Below are positions 1 to 5,006 of a DNA stretch of 8,657 nt, piece after piece. The notes under the pieces are model-generated. The model was not told the DNA's origin and did no database searches. It worked only from the letters and a program-made list of their open reading frames with translations. The translations under genes were made by a program, and so were the position numbers. Position 1 is the first letter of the stretch; each line of letters begins with the position of its first letter. Origin of the DNA: Sphingobacteriaceae bacterium (GTDB taxonomy: Bacteria; Bacteroidota; Bacteroidia; B-17B0; Aurantibacillaceae); NCBI GenBank assembly GCA_016715905.1, contig JADJXI010000009.1, positions 1 to 8,657 of the forward strand. The letters run 5' to 3'.

Positions 1-3
1 TAA

Positions 4-12
4 TCTCCTTTT
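4..12 (-). promoter_or_regulatory. SD of a leftward gene beyond the window edge
   Basis: On the minus strand this reads AAAAGGAGA, a good Shine-Dalgarno, with only a few bases left before the window ends. A start codon probably lies just outside. The position opposite the early lytic promoter suggests a lysogeny gene (repressor or integrase), but none of its coding sequence is visible. Confidence 0.55.
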
Positions 13-17
13 AAAAT

Positions 18-96
18 AACCGTGTAGCATTGATCAATCTGCGCATGATACTGATAATTATCTAAGAGCATCCGCGTGCGGAGCATGAGCACGGTT
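18..96 (-). other. GC-rich structured leader before the leftward gene
   Basis: AACCGTG (18-24) pairs with CACGGTT (90-96), enclosing about 65 bases. Inside is a small hairpin, TCCG (71-74) with CGGA (79-82), and the hexamer GAGCAT occurs twice (66-71 and 81-86). The core is clearly richer in G+C than the AT-rich DNA around it. It lies between an upstream SD with a short ORF and the downstream SD at 4-12. That arrangement recalls a translational or transcriptional attenuator, or an imported conserved leader. The base pairing is visible; the regulatory role is inference. Confidence 0.4.
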
Positions 97-105
97 TTTA
101 TTCAC
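58..105 (-). CDS. Possible 15-residue leader peptide
   Basis: A GTG start at 105 (minus strand) stands five bases after a perfect AGGAGGT (111-117). It opens a short frame, MNKNRAHAPHADALR, ending in TAA at 58-60. The excellent SD argues for translation, while the tiny size and the structured RNA after it suggest a leader peptide rather than a functional protein. Another minus-strand frame, from a GTG at 91, stays open to the window edge (it contains YHAQIDQCYTVILKGD). A single indel could therefore make this the start of a longer protein, which matters given the broken frames elsewhere in the window. Confidence 0.4.
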   Translation of the reverse strand: MNKNRAHAPHADALR

Positions 106-204
106 TATATACCTCCTATTCCTTTCTATTTACGTGACTTTTTATAACCTAAAGTTGAGGGTATTTTTTAATCTATTTTAAAGTAAAAACTTTTTTAAAA
201 TCTA

Positions 205-233
205 TTGACATCATACATGTAGTGATGTATAAT
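205..233 (+). promoter_or_regulatory. Early lytic promoter (perfect consensus)
   Basis: TTGACA (205-210) and TATAAT (228-233) are both exact sigma-A consensus hexamers, separated by 17 bp. Transcription should start near 240 and run into the operon that begins at 297. The spacer and -10 box are occupied by palindromes, so the promoter is probably repressed in the lysogen by a protein encoded to the left. Confidence 0.85.
208..230. promoter_or_regulatory. Overlapping operator palindromes in the early promoter
   Basis: Two inverted repeats overlap here. One is ACATCA (208-213), nine bases, TGATGT (223-228). The other is ATACAT (213-218), six bases, ATGTAT (225-230). They cover the spacer and reach into the -10 box, so a bound dimeric helix-turn-helix repressor would block RNA polymerase. 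Which of the two is the true operator cannot be told from one copy. Confidence 0.55.
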
Positions 234-240
234 AAGTATA

Positions 241-260
241 TGATAATTTACTAATTATCA
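241..260. promoter_or_regulatory. Second operator-like palindrome at the transcript start
   Basis: TGATAATT (241-248) and AATTATCA (253-260) are perfect 8-bp arms around a 4-bp centre, just after the predicted start of transcription. It could be a repressor site or a short hairpin in the 5' leader. A related 10-bp palindrome, GATAATTATC, lies at 53-62 in the leftward leader, which favours a shared DNA-binding site. Confidence 0.5.
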
Positions 261-296
261 ACGACAAACAAAAATAAAATATAGGAGGTTTTCAAT

Positions 297-481
297 ATGA
301 AAACAAATATTAAAGATTTTGACGGTTTTAAATTCCGTCAAGCAAAGCACAGACACCAACACCAGATTTTCGTGGGGAGGACTGGGAACTTGAAAAAGAG
401 CAAGTCCTCAAAGATGCCGAAACATCTTTAGAAATGATGTGGGTGCATCTTTGGTCTAAGCTAGCTAAAAAGTTAGCTTAA
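297..481 (+). pseudogene. First early-operon gene, frame broken as written
   Basis: An ATG at 297 follows AGGAGG (283-288). The frame reads MKTNIKDFDGFKF and then a basic run of poor quality, ending at a TAG at 429-431 after 44 codons. A second frame from about 332 reads IPSSKAQTPTPDFRGEDWEL, then an acidic/amphipathic stretch with ETSLEMMWVHLWSKLAKKLA, and ends at 479-481. Adding one A to the AAA at 330-332 joins both parts into a coherent protein of about 61 residues. I do not recognise the family. As the first product after the early promoter it may be a regulator or host-takeover peptide, which is inference. The slippage site does not fit a programmed -1 frameshift. Confidence 0.6.
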
Positions 482-498
482 GCGGTTAATATCCGCTT
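480..498 (+). repeat. Hairpin after the first gene
   Basis: AAGCGG (480-485) and CCGCTT (493-498) form a perfect 6-bp stem with a 7-base loop, starting inside the stop codon of the first gene. No T-run follows, so it is unlikely to be an intrinsic terminator. The next gene's SD lies about 25 bases downstream, as with other hairpins in this operon. Confidence 0.5.
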
Positions 499-522
499 GA
501 TGCATTTAAAAATAAATGTGTC

Positions 523-530
523 AAGGAGGT
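523..530 (+). promoter_or_regulatory. SD that fixes the start of an ATC-initiated ORF
   Basis: AAGGAGGT is a strong SD with no ATG, GTG or TTG at a normal distance. An ATC at 537 lies exactly where an ATG would be expected and is in frame with a good small membrane protein. Confidence 0.6.
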
Positions 531-536
531 ATTAAT

Positions 537-650
537 ATCAAAGATTACATATTAGCCATTAGTTTGGTTTTATTATCGAGTGAAAGCTTGATAATGAGAC
601 TAGTAGCAATTTTAGGATTACTATATTATGTTAAAAGGAGGGAAAAGTAA
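537..650 (+). CDS. Small single-span membrane protein with ATC in the start position
   Basis: From ATC at 537 the frame reads IKDYILAISLVLLSSESLIM, then RLVAILGLLYYVKRREK, and stops at 648-650: 37 codons. It is a hydrophobic span of about 25 residues with a basic C-terminal tail, which by the positive-inside rule puts the tail in the cytoplasm. The stop abuts the ATG of the next gene, whose SD (AAAAGGAGGG, 633-642) lies inside this gene. An in-frame ATT at 531 is too close to the SD. Either ATC is used as a rare start, or an ATG has changed by one base, by mutation or by sequencing error. Function is unknown; tiny membrane peptides are common in phage early operons. Confidence 0.55.
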   Translation: MKDYILAISLVLLSSESLIMRLVAILGLLYYVKRREK

Positions 651-848
651 ATGCAAGAGACTTGTAAAGGTCCGAAATCAATACAAGATTGCTTAAATTG
701 CACTCTTAGTGAGTGCAAAAGCAACAAACCAGGCTTATTTGACTTTGAAAAAAAAGTTAAATATCATATCCCAAAATCTTCATATACAATAGCTATGGTT
801 ATTGATATGGCGAGAGCAGACAAAAGCAGCACATGGAATTTTAGATAA
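651..848 (+). CDS. Small cysteine-containing phage protein, unknown function
   Basis: A 65-codon frame starts at ATG 651, one base after the preceding stop, with SD AAAAGGAGGG at 633-642. The N-terminal part has four cysteines (residues 5, 14, 17 and 22; the last three as CLNCTLSEC), a pattern that could bind a metal or iron-sulphur centre. The rest is mixed, with KSSYTIAMVIDMARADKSS near the end. I do not recognise the family. Small N-terminal Cys-cluster proteins are common near the start of clostridial phage early operons, and many carry a DNA-binding helix after the cysteines, but I cannot confirm one here. The C-terminus ends abruptly, so an indel near 830-845 is possible. Confidence 0.65.
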   Translation: MQETCKGPKSIQDCLNCTLSECKSNKPGLFDFEKKVKYHIPKSSYTIAMVIDMARADKSSTWNFR

Positions 849-869
849 TTTTAAAAGGAGGTTATTAAA

Positions 870-1115
870 ATGGAATTAATGGATTTAATAGTTGCAGAAA
901 TGCAACGCAGAGATAGTTTTGATAATGATTTAAAAAAAGAGGGTGGACATATTGATATGTTTAATTGTTTAACGTTAAGTAATGATAAATTTTTAGACTT
1001 GATGTTAGATGCCAATACAACAATAGTGGACTCTTATAAAGATGCAACTAAAGAGGTAAAAACAATAGCTTACAAAGATAAAATGTATTATGTTTCAAAG
1101 GAGTATAAAAAATGA
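870..1115 (+). CDS. Hypothetical phage protein, 81 residues
   Basis: ATG at 870 follows AAAAGGAGGT at 852-861. The protein is acidic and mostly helical by appearance, with no transmembrane span, cysteine cluster or nucleotide-binding motif. It ends in a lysine-rich tail (VSKEYKK). Its TGA overlaps the ATG of the next gene as ATGA, so the two are translationally coupled. The gene sits just before a Gp157 family gene in the recombination module. I do not recognise it. Confidence 0.7.
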   Translation: MELMDLIVAEMQRRDSFDNDLKKEGGHIDMFNCLTLSNDKFLDLMLDANTTIVDSYKDATKEVKTIAYKDKMYYVSKEYKK

Positions 1116-1618
1116 GTAGTATAAAATTACATGAACTCAATCAAGAGATTGAGGAAATCTTAAGCATGATGAACGATGCTATAGAAGAAAACGATGAGGA
1201 TACATTAACCGCATGCAGAGATACGCTTGAGAGCATGCAAATAGATGTTGATATGTGTGTATCAGCATATGTTGAGTCAATAAAACGTAATCAAGTTTTT
1301 TCAGATGCGTTGAAATCTGAAATTGATACATTAAAAAAAAGAAAGGAAGTTGTGGAAAACAAAATTGAGAGGCAAAAAGAATTTTTAAAACAGTTTATGT
1401 TAAAAACAGAAAAGAAAAAAGTTGAAACAGCTACATGCAGCGTGGCTATAAGAAATAACGCTGAAAAGCTTATAATCGAAGATGAGGAACAACTTATTGA
1501 GTTTCTCGAGCACAACGCTAAATGGTGTGTTGACACAGTCAAAAAAAACAAGTTTGAGCAAAGTAAAGCTTTGTGTTTTAGTGTTCCTTTTGTTAAAAAG
1601 AGAAAACACAAAGTCTAG
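1112..1618 (+). CDS. Siphovirus Gp157-family protein, C-terminal frame uncertain
   Basis: The start MSSIKLHELNQEIEEILSMM, the long helical region with LKSEIDTLKKRKEVVENKIE (about residues 68-88), then LKQFMLKTEKKKVETATCSV and an IEDEEQL segment match the known build of the Gp157 family (PF05565). This family is usually encoded just upstream of phage annealing proteins, as here. Its biochemical role is not firmly known; an early claim linked it to phage resistance. The last 25 codons look unlike the family tail. After an A8 run (1541-1548) another frame reads KKTSLSK and later RENTKSSYKKK, closer to the expected basic end, so the tail may be frameshifted by one or more A-run changes. The stop at 1616-1618 is therefore provisional. 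Confidence 0.75.
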   Translation: MSSIKLHELNQEIEEILSMMNDAIEENDEDTLTACRDTLESMQIDVDMCVSAYVESIKRNQVFSDALKSEIDTLKKRKEVVENKIERQKEFLKQFMLKTEKKKVETATCSVAIRNNAEKLIIEDEEQLIEFLEHNAKWCVDTVKKNKFEQSKALCFSVPFVKKRKHKV

Positions 1619-1640
1619 TTATAAAAAAAAGGAGTGTAAA

Positions 1641-2241
1641 ATGGATAATTTAAAATATTACAATCTAGGACGGCAAGTCCTCAAGAGGCTAAAAAAGCAT
1701 AGGTGGTGGACGTTTAAAGGGTATGACGGACATAAATCCTATGTGGCGTATAAAAAAACTAACAGAAATGTTTGGACCATGTGGCATAGGCTGGAAATAT
1801 GAAATTGAAAAGGAGTGGATTGAGAAAAACGGAGATGAACAGGCTGCATTTATCAAGATAAATTTGCACATCAAAAACGAGGATAAATGGTCAGATGCAA
1901 TACCTGGAGTTGGTGGTAGTATGTTTGTAACAAAAGAAAAAAATGGGCTTTACACTAGCGATGAATGTTTTAAAATGGCTTTGACGGATGCTTTATCTGT
2001 ATCGTGTAAAGCAATAGGCATAGCAGCGGATGTTTATTTTGATAAAGATAAAAGTAAATATGATGTAAATACAACGGAAAAAGAAATTGAAAAAGAATAT
2101 AAGTGCGAAAAATGCAGTAAACCGTTTGAGTCTTGGACAGACACAAAAGGCAAGACATGGACGGCTGGGCAAGTTTCGCATTTTAGCAAAAACAAAAATA
2201 ATGGTGTTGCACTTTGTTATGATTGTTCTAAATCAAAATAA
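1641..2241 (+). pseudogene. Rad52-like phage single-strand annealing protein with C-terminal zinc ribbon, frame broken near the N-terminus
   Basis: ATG at 1641 follows AAGGAG (1629-1634) and reads MDNLKYYNLGRQV before leaving the expected frame. From about 1700 the frame ending at 2241 reads IGGGRLKGMTDINPMWRIKK and continues with EMFGPCGIGWKYEI, AIPGVGGSMFV and DECFKMALTDALSVSCKAIG. I recognise this as the Rad52-superfamily annealing protein of Firmicute phages, which coats and anneals ssDNA during recombination. Restoring one C in the CC at 1679-1680 and one A in the A6 at 1691-1696 gives RQVPQEAKKSIGGGRLKG, joining both parts into about 200 residues. The C-terminus holds CEKC and CYDC, a zinc-ribbon pair. 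The ATG at 1723 has no well-spaced SD, so it is a poor real start. SSB lies downstream, as expected for a partner. Family sure, subfamily less so. Confidence 0.8.
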
Positions 2242-2253
2242 ACGCATGACATA

Positions 2254-2324
2254 GCACTAGTAAGCTTTTAATTGACAAACTACACTATAATTTTAAACGT
2301 CGCTTAAAATGCTTGCTAGTAGCT
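2254..2324. repeat. Long imperfect inverted repeat in the only sizeable gap of the recombination module
   Basis: The gap 2242-2346 holds AGC-ACTAGTAAGC-TTTTAA (2254-2271) facing TTAAAATGCTTGCTAGTAGC (2304-2323). Apart from one mismatch and two one-base bulges the arms are complementary over about 18 pairs, with a loop of 32 bases. The motif AGCTTTTAATTGA (2264-2276) recurs directly as AGCTTTAAAATTGA (2322-2335). It could be a regulatory hairpin, a protein-binding site or an origin-like element. No T-run follows, so a terminator is unlikely. TTGACA (2272) and TATAAT (2286) in the loop are only 8 bp apart and do not make a promoter together. Confidence 0.6.
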
Positions 2325-2346
2325 TTAAAATTGAAAGGATTGATTT

Positions 2347-2439
2347 ATGAAAAAGAAAAAACTTACTGAAATTGATTTGCTAATAATCATACAGTTGTTA
2401 GAATTATTAGTTTGGGTTTTATGGTTTAAGTTTAAATAA
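2347..2439 (+). CDS. Small membrane peptide, 30 residues
   Basis: ATG at 2347 follows AAAGGA (2335-2340). The product starts MKKKKLTEIDLLIIIQLLEL and continues LVWVLWFKFK, a short basic head, one hydrophobic span and a basic end. It is followed 15 bases later by a second gene of the same design. It is too short for any family assignment. Tandem tiny membrane peptides between annealing protein and SSB genes have no known role that I can name. The clear SD and intact frame support a real gene. Confidence 0.6.
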   Translation: MKKKKLTEIDLLIIIQLLELLVWVLWFKFK

Positions 2440-2454
2440 AATGGGGGTGATTTT

Positions 2455-2550
2455 ATGAAAAAGAAAACAAACGGAACGGAGTTGTTATTAATAATTCCAG
2501 CGATATCTTTATTGGCAATGTGGATTTTATACATAATATTTGAAAAATAA
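2455..2550 (+). CDS. Small membrane peptide, 31 residues, similar in design to its neighbour
   Basis: ATG at 2455 follows GGGGGTGAT (2442-2450). The product reads MKKKTNGTELLLIIPAISLL and then AMWILYIIFEK, with a basic head and one hydrophobic span. Its start (MKKK, then LLLII) resembles that of the preceding 30-residue peptide, so the pair may be a diverged duplication. The gene ends 21 bases before the SSB start and is surely in the same transcript. Function is unknown. Confidence 0.6.
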   Translation: MKKKTNGTELLLIIPAISLLAMWILYIIFEK

Positions 2551-2571
2551 ATTTAAGGAGTTTTAATATAT

Positions 2572-3006
2572 ATGATAAACAAAGCAATTTTAATGGGGCG
2601 TTTAGTAGCTGATCCAGAACTAAAACAAACTACAAGCAATATATCTGTATGCAAGTTTACAATCGCTATCAACAGACCTTTTGTGCCTAAAGATGGTGGT
2701 GAAAAACAATCGGATTTTATTAACATAGTTGTTTGGAGAAATACAGCGGAGTTTGTTAGCAAGTATTTTACAAAAGGTAAAATGATTATTGTTGAGGGTG
2801 CGTTAAGAAATAATAATTATACAGATAGTAATGGTGTAAAACATTATACGATAGAAGTGCATGCAGATAATGTAAGTTTTGGCGGAGATAAAAAGTCAGA
2901 TGATACATCTACAGAGCAAAAACCAAAGCAACAAGAGGCAAAATCCGATGTTCCTGATTTTGATTTATCGGAATTTGAGGAGTTAGATGGAGATGTGCCT
3001 TTTTGA
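2572..3006 (+). CDS. ssb: Single-stranded DNA-binding protein
   Basis: The 144-residue product begins MINKAILMGRLVADPELKQT and has the OB-fold hallmarks NISVCKFTIAINR, DFINIVVWRNTAEFVSKYF and KGKMIIVEGALR over residues 1-105. A low-complexity acidic linker follows, ending in DGDVPF, the conserved SSB tip that docks partner proteins. Length is normal for a bacterial or phage SSB. It binds ssDNA at replication forks and recombination intermediates and is the expected partner of the annealing protein upstream and the helicase loader downstream. SD AAGGAG (2555-2560) sits slightly far from the ATG. The frame is intact, in contrast to several neighbours. Confidence 0.95.
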   Translation: MINKAILMGRLVADPELKQTTSNISVCKFTIAINRPFVPKDGGEKQSDFINIVVWRNTAEFVSKYFTKGKMIIVEGALRNNNYTDSNGVKHYTIEVHADNVSFGGDKKSDDTSTEQKPKQQEAKSDVPDFDLSEFEELDGDVPF

Positions 3007-3015
3007 TTAATTCAT

Positions 3016-3030
3016 CCCCGCTATGCGGGG
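3016..3030 (+). repeat. GC-rich hairpin directly before an SD
   Basis: CCCCGC (3016-3021), loop TAT, GCGGGG (3025-3030) form a strong hairpin ten bases after the ssb stop. The next SD (AAAGGAG, 3032-3038) starts right after it. There is no T-run, so it is not a standard terminator. It may protect the upstream mRNA end, be an RNase III site or insulate the next ribosome site. Confidence 0.7.
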
Positions 3031-3046
3031 GAAAGGAGCTATTAGC

Positions 3047-3301
3047 ATGGAATTTATTAATAAAACTAACTGGAGATTGCAAGTTATCAGCAAAAAGAAA
3101 AACGACTTGCAAACAAAAAACGAAACAACAAAAACTTTAAATCAAGAGATTGTTAACATAATAAACGACTTAGCAGATTTAGAAAATAAGTCGATGCAGT
3201 TAAAACAAAAGTTACAAGCAACAAAGCAAGATTTATATTATCTTGAGCGACAAATAAATCTTGATAAAAAAGACTTGAAAAGTCTAGAAAACGAGGTGTA
3301 A
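3047..3301 (+). CDS. Coiled-coil phage protein, 84 residues, unknown function
   Basis: I chose ATG 3047 because AAAGGAG (3032-3038) is well spaced to it. An in-frame ATG at 3023 lies inside the hairpin and lacks an SD. The product starts MEFINKTNWRLQVISKKKND and is then almost entirely heptad-like helix rich in K, Q, L and N, for example ENKSMQLKQKLQATKQDLYY. It probably forms a coiled coil. There is no catalytic or metal motif. The stop is one base before the ATG of the next gene (TAAAATG), so they are likely coupled. Many phages carry such short coiled-coil proteins between SSB and replication genes; no function is assigned. Confidence 0.7.
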   Translation: MEFINKTNWRLQVISKKKNDLQTKNETTKTLNQEIVNIINDLADLENKSMQLKQKLQATKQDLYYLERQINLDKKDLKSLENEV

Positions 3302-3302
3302 A

Positions 3303-3572
3303 ATGTTTGATTTATACGAACATCAAAATAATACAAATATCATATGTGGTACATATCCAATTATCGCAGAGTGTGAAAAAGAATATAACCAAATGGCAAA
3401 TTTAAAAAATAAACTAGATGAATATTTTAAATCTTTAAAAATAAAAGCAAAAGTTAACGTTGAGATTGTAAAAGTTACAAAAATATTTGTGGTTACATGT
3501 ATAGAAGTAGAACTTAACGGCGATAAATGGGGATGGAAACACAGAAGTTTAAATAAGGAGGTGATAAAATGA
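3303..3572 (+). CDS. Hypothetical phage protein, 89 residues
   Basis: ATG at 3303 follows GAGGTG (3293-3298), which lies in the end of the preceding gene. The product has a helical middle (YNQMANLKNKLDEYFKSLKI) and a beta-rich C-terminal part ending IFVVTCIEVELNGDKWGWKH. Its TGA overlaps the next gene's ATG as ATGA, and it carries that gene's perfect SD (AAGGAGGTGAT, 3555-3565). I do not recognise the family. Confidence 0.7.
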   Translation: MFDLYEHQNNTNIICGTYPIIAECEKEYNQMANLKNKLDEYFKSLKIKAKVNVEIVKVTKIFVVTCIEVELNGDKWGWKHRSLNKEVIK

Positions 3573-3826
3573 ACGACCCACGCATACAAGTCCAGGGAGG
3601 AATTTTAAACGAAAAAGAAAAAGAAGCAGTGTTAAAAATAATAGATAAATACACAGACGTTGACTTTGTAGAAGTAATTATAGCTGGTGATTTTATCGAC
3701 ATAAAAACATACAGAAAAGCACCATTTAAACGCATAAGAAGAATTACTGGTTATTTAGTTGGGGATTTAAGCAGATTTAACGATGCAAAGTTATCAGAAG
3801 TAAACGATAGACTAAAACATAATTAA
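3569..3826 (+). CDS. Small phage protein resembling the C-terminal segment of anaerobic ribonucleotide reductase (NrdD)
   Basis: The 85-residue product has PFKRIRRITGYLVGDLSRFN (residues 51-70) and then DAKLSEVNDRLKH. This matches the end of class III ribonucleotide reductases, where RITGYL and a W/F-N-x-x-K segment precede the glycyl-radical part. Phages of Firmicutes often carry this short form, commonly labelled anaerobic ribonucleoside-triphosphate reductase. It lacks the large catalytic barrel and I see no glycyl-radical motif, so it cannot be a reductase alone. The N-terminal half (GGILNEKEKEAVLKIIDKY) is a separate small domain. It could regulate or complement a host enzyme, or just share a fold. 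The SD AAGGAGGTGAT is perfect. Confidence 0.6.
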   Translation: MNDPRIQVQGGILNEKEKEAVLKIIDKYTDVDFVEVIIAGDFIDIKTYRKAPFKRIRRITGYLVGDLSRFNDAKLSEVNDRLKHN

Positions 3827-3837
3827 TTTTAATAAAC

Positions 3838-3857
3838 GCACGGCGTAAAAACCGTGC
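3838..3857 (+). repeat. Hairpin directly before an SD
   Basis: GCACGG (3838-3843) and CCGTGC (3852-3857) form a perfect 6-bp stem with an 8-base loop. AAGGAGGTGA (3858-3867) begins at the next base, so the hairpin ends exactly where the ribosome site starts. No T-run follows. Confidence 0.65.
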
Positions 3858-3871
3858 AAGGAGGTGAAAGC

Positions 3872-4115
3872 GTGAAAACAGATGCTTTCCAATTATCGTA
3901 TCAAAAAACTTATTATCAAAAACACAAAAGCAAAATCTTGAAAAAAGCAAGAAAAGAATATGTTGAAAACAAGAAAAGAATGTTGGCGAAAGCGAAAATA
4001 TTATCAAAATAATAAAAGCAAAATTTTAGAAAATAACAAAAATTATTACGAAAAAAATAAAATTGAGATATTGCGAAAAGCAAAAGAAAGAAGGAAGGTG
4101 AATAATCATGAATAA
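3872..4115 (+). pseudogene. YYxxNK repeat protein, frame broken as written
   Basis: GTG at 3872 follows AAGGAGGTGA (3858-3867). The first frame contains YYQKHKSKILKKA and ends at 4010-4012 after 46 codons. In another frame, from about 3996 to 4115, the same pattern continues: KYYQNNKSKILENN and NYYEKNKIEILRKAK. Removing one A from the AAAA at 3995-3998 joins them into an 80-residue, very basic protein with three copies of the unit YY(Q/E)(K/N)xK(S/I)xIL. Proteins built of such units are common in phages, with no function that I know. The end of the joined frame overlaps the ATG of the next gene, normal for this operon, which supports the repair. Confidence 0.6.
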
Positions 4116-4296
4116 AAAAGTTAGTATTATAATTACATCAGAAGTAATCGACAAGATGAGGATTATGTCCAACAACGAAATAGCCGAAATGATATTTGAG
4201 ATGCATAATCACGCAGTTTTATCGACAAATTGCAAACAAGGAGCATACGAGATAGATTTGGACAGATTTAATCAAATAGAAAGGACTAAATTTTAA
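4108..4296 (+). CDS. Hypothetical phage protein, 62 residues
   Basis: ATG at 4108 follows GGAAGGTGA (about 4093-4101). The product, MNKKVSIIITSEVIDKMRIM followed by a mixed helical part, shows no membrane span or known motif. Its stop overlaps the methyltransferase start (TAATG, shared base 4296), so it is probably coupled with that gene. The methyltransferase SD (AAAGGA, about 4279-4285) lies inside it. Family not recognised. Confidence 0.65.
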   Translation: MNKKVSIIITSEVIDKMRIMSNNEIAEMIFEMHNHAVLSTNCKQGAYEIDLDRFNQIERTKF

Positions 4297-5006
4297 TGAT
4301 AAAATTAATAAATGGTGATTGCTTGGAAGTGATGAAAACAATCGAGGATAAATCAATTGACTTAATAGCGACAGACCCACCATATCCTACTACTAGCAGA
4401 GGCAACGCTGGTAATGCTGGGGGCATGCTACAGAAAGAAATAAACAAGAAAGGGAAAGTGTTTACACACAATAACATAGATATAACACAGTATGCTAGTG
4501 AGTGTTATAGAGTTTTAAAAGATGGCAGCCATTTTTATATAATGACTAATCATGTTAATTTAATCAGCATGTTAAATGTTTGCACAAATGCAGGCTTTCA
4601 TTTTATTAAATCTTTAATTTGGAATAAAGGTAATAAAATAATGGGGCAATATTATATGTCTCAATTTGAATATATTTTATTCTTTAGGAAAGGCAAAGGT
4701 GTTAAAATTAATAATTGTGGCACTTCTGATATTTTAAACATTCCAAATAAAAAAACTAAAGGTGAAAACGGTGAAAATCTACATGATACTGAAAAACCAG
4801 TTGAGTTAATGCAAATATTAATAGAAAATTCAAGCAAAGAAAATGATATAGTGTTAGACCCTTTTTGCGGAGTTTGCAGCACAGGAATAGCTTGCATTAA
4901 CACCAATAGGAATTTTTTTGGCATAGAACTAGACGAAAACTATTTTAATATAGCAAAAAAAAGAATTGAAGAGGTGCAAAATGATATACACAATAATGAG
5001 CGATAA
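4296..5006 (+). CDS. Phage DNA methyltransferase, N6-adenine/N4-cytosine type, beta-class motif order
   Basis: The 236-residue product has the catalytic motif IV, TDPPYP, at residues 26-31 and the SAM-binding motif I, DPFCGVCSTG, at 188-197, preceded by HDTEKPVELM (163-172). Catalytic motif before SAM motif is the beta-class order of amino-methyltransferases. It transfers a methyl group from SAM to adenine N6 or cytosine N4; the target site cannot be read from sequence. No restriction enzyme is adjacent, so it is probably an orphan phage enzyme that protects or marks DNA. In motif I the usual FxGxG reads FCGVC: the second glycine is cysteine, which may weaken SAM binding or be tolerated. The 3' end overlaps the next gene. 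Confidence 0.9.
   Translation: MIKLINGDCLEVMKTIEDKSIDLIATDPPYPTTSRGNAGNAGGMLQKEINKKGKVFTHNNIDITQYASECYRVLKDGSHFYIMTNHVNLISMLNVCTNAGFHFIKSLIWNKGNKIMGQYYMSQFEYILFFRKGKGVKINNCGTSDILNIPNKKTKGENGENLHDTEKPVELMQILIENSSKENDIVLDPFCGVCSTGIACINTNRNFFGIELDENYFNIAKKRIEEVQNDIHNNER

Noticed and set aside
146..178. Intrinsic terminator at CCTAAAGTTGAGG followed by a T-run
   Set aside because: The stem would have only three or four pairs, too weak.
324..340. Programmed -1 frameshift in the first gene
   Set aside because: The in-frame codons GGT TTT AAA do not form a slippery X XXY YYZ heptamer, and slipping at TTT would bring TAA into the next codon.
1291..1611. Long minus-strand open frames opposite coding genes
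   Set aside because: They mirror AT-rich plus-strand genes, have no SD, and show Phe/Ser/Leu-rich composition typical of antisense shadows.
2272..2291. TTGACA and TATAAT as a promoter
   Set aside because: The hexamers are separated by only 8 bp, far from the 16-18 bp needed, and no suitable partner for either lies at the right distance.
3023..3046. Upstream ATG start for the coiled-coil gene
   Set aside because: It lies in the hairpin loop and has no SD; ATG 3047 has a well-placed AAAGGAG.
3872..4115. CRISPR or DNA tandem repeat
   Set aside because: The repetition is at the protein level (YYxxNK units) with divergent codons and no spacer structure.
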